Below are positions 60,001 through 64,000 of a stretch of 64,000 nucleotides of DNA, piece by piece. Location: the NCBI GenBank assembly GCA_963693085.1, contig OY856411.1, positions 112,907,267-112,971,266 on the forward strand, written 5' to 3'. Below the pieces are notes generated by a model. That model worked only from the letters and a program-made list of their open reading frames with translations, was not told the DNA's origin and searched no databases. A program made the position numbers and the translations under genes. Positions within the stretch are counted from its first letter, which is position 1. Each line of letters begins with the position of its first letter. Source of the DNA: Alisma plantago-aquatica (Eukaryota; Streptophyta; Magnoliopsida; Alismatales; Alismataceae).

Positions 60001-60415
60001 ATCTAAAATGTAATCTTGGTTGTTAAATGATTAATTGAATGATTACATTGTTAAGGTATTTACATGATTATTGTTTCCCCCCACATACCAGCTTCGGCTG
60101 ACCGACGTTTTGTTTGTCGGCGTTTTAGGTACAAGTCAAAAGGACAAACAGTAAATCGTCATACTGTGTAATACATGAAGTAAAATACAAGGAGGATTAG
60201 TTAGAGTAGAATCCTTAAGTGGTTAGAAGTTTAGAGATCCAATTTTTTAAAAAGGTATGCAAAAATTTATTTTCTTACAGCTTTTCAGTATAGTATGTTA
60301 AAATTTGATAATTATTCTTGGTTAATTGCCGAACCTTTGATTCGGAAGTTATGGGTGCGGCTTCGACCTCTCGGTCTCCCTTAATTGGGGGTTATCGGGA
60401 GGTGGAGTCGTAACA
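57088..60415 (+). repeat. LARD3 5' LTR (3,328 bp)
   Basis: Starts tgttacaaccc (LARD1: tgttacgaccc) and ends gtcgtaaca. It includes a GC-rich segment at about 58180-58520. Open frames inside it (for example 57948-58160) overlap the TATA region and are not credible genes. Near its end, cgaccg/cgtttt repeats give ccgac...gtcgg pairing (60102-60120). Confidence 0.82.
58053..58065 (+). promoter_or_regulatory. LARD3 LTR TATA box
   Basis: cctatataaaagg, about 970 bp into the LTR, comparable in position to the LARD1 TATA box (about 800 bp in). Confidence 0.6.
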
Positions 60416-60417
60416 TT

Positions 60418-60429
60418 TGGTATCAGAGC
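60418..60429 (+). other. LARD3 primer binding site
   Basis: tggtatcagagc two bases after the LTR end, an exact initiator-tRNA-Met complement. Confidence 0.95.
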
Positions 60430-63400
60430 GTAGGTTCCTCAGTTAACCATTAATAATTATTAATTTTACAAACTCCATAGAACCCAAGGGAGTTATTAGA
60501 GGATTATCCGAAAGACAGAGGTGTCTAGAAAAGGATCACGACCGGGGGCTGGCAATATTTTCCTCCACACTGCTAGTCAGAATACGAGGACTCCCGGATC
60601 CGTGTGACTGCCTGGCCAAAGTCTTAGGGTATGAATCAAAATAAGATTCCTTTAGGACTTTCTCATCTTATTCATCCCTTCTCATCACAAATTTTGTTAA
60701 GGACCTTAAGGATTAGGGTTTTCCCTCTTCTGCTCACCCTCTTAAGGTATGGGTAAGATTAATAAGGTCTAAGGAATCCTCCATCAAATTAATGAAAAGC
60801 ATGTAAATAAGATGTCATGGACATAATCTTAATAGATTAAGCGCAAACTAAAGAATAGATACATGCTTAGGTCATATGGCATAAGTTGTCATGTCCTCAG
60901 AAGAGACATGAGGCTAGACCTTCTTGTCAGGAGGATAAGTTAGTCTTGGAGGTAGAGATCTCCATTGCAAGTAGAGACCTGGCACATCCTCTGAGGATGA
61001 TGCTAACCCTAACCCTAAGTGAAGGTTAGAGAGAGTTGAGTTGGACCAGGTGTTTGAAAGGACATGCCTTTGGGATGCCATATGATCCATGGGTGACCTA
61101 GCACCTTTGGCAACCCAACCCTAGGAAGGGTCGAGCATGTTAGGGTAAAGGATAGCTCCTTAGATGATGATGTTGGTGATGGACCTTAGAAACCCTATGG
61201 GCTTGTACAAGTAGGGTATAGCTGGGACCTAGGGCACGTCATAGTGCTGACAGTAGGATGAAATCCTGGAAAAGGAATTATGATGGAGCATAAAGGGTTA
61301 TGAATGATCTTGAGCAAACATAAGTTTGAACCTAGGCTTCACCCATGTAGGGCATGCTTTCGAGGATGATCTTTCATGAAGAGAGGACCTCTAACGGTGA
61401 GGTTGGATGTAGGGTTAGCTCTAGAGAGAGCAGGAAACCGAGCAAGAAGGTTGGAAGCCTAAAACCCTGAACAATGGATGATAGTGGTTGCCTCATGATC
61501 GATCCCTGAAGGTTGATGATATCTTGGTTTCCTTTAGAGGGACCAAACCCTAGAGATAGAAGATGAAGCATCTGGTGCCTATGTGCCTATAGTATAGGTG
61601 TTTACCTTCTGAGGTAGGAAGAAGAGTTCCTTAGACCTAGAAAGGTTTAGTAGCAGGTTATGAGGCCTTGTACCTTGTTGGTTGTCCTTAAGGAGGACCC
61701 AACCCTAAGTGTTGCTCGAGTTGAAGGATGACAAGAAGTGCATGTCATGCCTTTTGCATGCTTGGTTTGTAGTTAAGAGATAGAGCATGCAGTTGGACAC
61801 CTACAAGTGAACCTAGGGTTCCTAGGCCTAAGAGGGGAAGTAGTATACCTAATGCTCATGACGAGAATTAAGTTTCTATAGTTTCGAGCATGGTACGCCT
61901 CATGCATAAAGGAAAAGGGAAGCCCCTTAAGTTTAAGGTATGTTTGATGAACCCCTCACAGCTAGGTTGATGATAAAGGAAGGTATGATCTTGATCTAGG
62001 ATTGAGGAAAGAGGACAAGTATGACCTAGCATGGTTCAGTAGGTGATCTACTTGTGCCTTAAAAACTTGCTAGGGTTAAGTAGGCTCATGTGGATGTAAA
62101 CACTAGGCCTAAGAGCTTTTGGTGACCTTGTTGTCAAGAGATAGTTTTCCTCCCATCCTGGGAGAGGGACCCCTTTGGTAGGGTGTATATCAGTTTTGTT
62201 GGTTTAAGGTAACCTAAAGAGGTCTCATAGGATCTTGAGAAGCTAAGTGAAAAGTACATGGTTTGAGAATGAACCTGTAGACCCATAGATATCCATCTCT
62301 AACTGCTTATGAACGTGTTACCATGGAGGTAACCGGTATGGGGCTTGACCAAGGTAGGCAGGTTGCCATGATCCCTATGAAAGGATGAAAGCCAGTCCAT
62401 GAATGCAGAAAGAGAAATGATGAAGACTTGGGTAAGGTTCTAAGTGAACATGTACTATAATGGTGAATCTTAAGTCTATCCTCGGGTCAGGTAGGGATAA
62501 GACCGATGAAAGTAGGAGTTGCCTAATTCCCCAGTTGCACATGACCATAGGGTCGGGAGGTAACAGCTATCATTGTCTGAGGGCCATGGGTTAGGAGATT
62601 GATCACCTTCATGAACTCATGGGACCCAAAGGGCAGATGAGTAGGGCACTCTCTTCATGCATGAGGGAATAGGGATGACCCAAAAAGTGTCGGCATCCTA
62701 TAGACCTAGAAGAGATGACCAAGGATTGTGAGGTGACCCAAGTAGGTTCGAGACTAGTTTTCCATGGAGGTAACCTTGATATCATGATGTCTGTGATGTA
62801 GAGACATATGTGGCACGTTGCAACTTAGATGTAAAGATGTATTGGCAAGGTGGGATGTACCATCTCTACTCTTGGAACAGGAAGAACTTTGTATTTGGAC
62901 TGCAGCTAAATGCTTATTTCCTCTTGTTATGGGGGTGAGAGATAGGACATTACGCATGCCATACACCAAGGATAAGATATGATGTAGGTTGGAACGTTGC
63001 CACAAGGAATGGGTATAGAGAAGATAACCTATCCTGGTAAAGTGAATGATACATGGATGGTTTTCAAACACTAAGAGGAATGAGGTAGTCACCTTATGAG
63101 GATGTTTTTATCATGAGCTATGTAGAACTTACAAGTTATGCCAGGTTGAGTTTGATCACCATGATGATGAAATCAGAAAGTGTTCTTAATAAAGATAGAC
63201 ATAGAGTTTGAGGTGAGATGATAAGTGAAATACATGGAATTGTATGTCTTCAATATCACCTAATACCTAAGGATGTGAAGCGGTAATGGATGCTCTGGTG
63301 GAGATACATCTGACTTGTTTGACTAGAGGCTAGAAGAGGTTGTTTGGCTAACCCTAAGTTTGGAAAGGAGAGGTGTTTGAATAACACTCAGATGTAACAA

Positions 63401-64000
63401 GATAAGTTAAGGGTTGTTTGGTTAGCCAGTCTAGTCCTTGATGCAATGAAAGGATGGTGGTAGAATCTCAGATGCACTTCTTTGGAAGAGAAGGTGATGA
63501 AACCCCGACTAGAGTGGTTTAGGTTTTCTGAGGAATCATGACATACAGGAAATCATGATTGAAGATCACCATACACCGTGGTAAATGGCAATAGCACTTT
63601 GGAGGCTTAAGATGAAGTTGCATGGGGTATATGGCCATGCAAGCTAGGAGGTAAAGGACAAACCCCAATAACCCAGTGTATCAATATAGAGGACAAAAGA
63701 GTCCCTGAGAGGGAATGGGAGCTCAACAGTATGGATGTTGTGATAGGTATCCCCTAGACCAAGGAAGGTCGAGATGCAATATGGGTTATGGTAGATCGCC
63801 TTACCTAGATGACATAAGAAAGAAAGAGTACTGTCAAGGGACAGATCAGGTTGAACTATCCATGAGAGAGATGGTCCAACTACACCATGATGCGAGTTTA
63901 AAAGTTCATGAGTATGACTTAAAGGTTCACTTCCATAAGGTGAAAGTAGGTACATGAAGAACCCGATGATAGTACAGTTTATCACCCCTAACTAATGGTT
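60430..64000 (+). mobile_element. LARD3 interior, no recognisable gene
   Basis: Purine-rich on the plus strand and full of short tagg/ccta motifs. The longest frames are about 112 codons on the minus strand and 80 on the plus strand (63715-63957), none with gag, protease, RT, RNase H or integrase motifs. It could be a LARD-type interior or very decayed gag/pol; by eye I favour the former. Confidence 0.6.

Larger units (their letters stand above)
57088..64000 (+). mobile_element. LARD3: 5' LTR and partial interior, runs off the window
   Basis: A plus-strand LTR (57088-60415, TGTTA...TAACA) followed by a PBS and at least 3.57 kb of interior without any retroviral-type coding similarity. The same layout and LTR size as LARD1, but sequence similarity is low, so it is a third family. 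The 3' LTR should lie beyond 64000. Confidence 0.82.

Noticed and set aside
62754..63092. 112-codon minus-strand frame in LARD3
   Set aside because: Opposite to the element, no motif; shadow of a purine-rich interior.

Overview
This is a 64 kb stretch of plant nuclear DNA, AT-rich and built almost entirely of nested retrotransposons. No intact host gene, tRNA, rRNA or CRISPR array could be supported. The plant assignment rests on three things seen directly. LTR elements are primed by initiator-tRNA-Met sites (tggtatcagagc). One element has a SIRE-type Ty1-copia gag. The L1-type LINEs carry zf-RVT and, in three of four, RNase H domains. The species cannot be named from the sequence; a large-genome flowering plant is the best guess.

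Region by region. (1) 1-3470: remnants of a minus-strand LTR element without coding capacity (PPT near 911, PBS near 2302, LTR from 2318). (2) about 3470-7276: a decayed plus-strand L1-type LINE (LINE1). (3) 7277-8818: unresolved, with a copia-like PBS/LTR boundary and a CACTA-like terminus. (4) 8820-21139: a 5'-truncated LINE (LINE2) split by a young, complete LARD-type element (LARD1, 9516-19365; 3.33-kb LTRs, 5-bp target duplication AGCAC, no genes). (5) 21140-27594: AT-rich DNA with (TA)n tracts and a possible Helitron end. (6) 27595-34207: a 4.46-kb LINE (LINE3) flanked by two 1,077-bp direct copies of its target, itself part of an older LARD-like LTR (LTR4, 28016 to about 38425). (7) 38647-56042: a gag-only SIRE-like copia element interrupted by a minus-strand LARD (LARD2, 43404-54161, target duplication CTTAT), which contains a minus-strand LINE fragment (LINE4, about 47240-49320). 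(8) 57088-64000: the 5' LTR and part of the interior of a third LARD (LARD3), running off the window.

None of the elements could move alone. The LARDs keep only cis signals (LTRs, PBS, PPT, TATA) and would depend on Ty3-gypsy (chromovirus-like) proteins made elsewhere. The copia copy kept only a broken gag, and all LINE reading frames are interrupted.

The most interesting signals are: the 1,077-bp target duplication around LINE3; a TCGGYCGAGTTT/AAACTCGRCCGA hairpin in the LTRs of two unrelated superfamilies, which also forms a ten-copy array inside LARD1; a perfect 10-bp stem-loop just downstream of the LARD1 TATA box, kept in the divergent LTR4; and three diverged LARD families that share an LTR length of about 3.3 kb.
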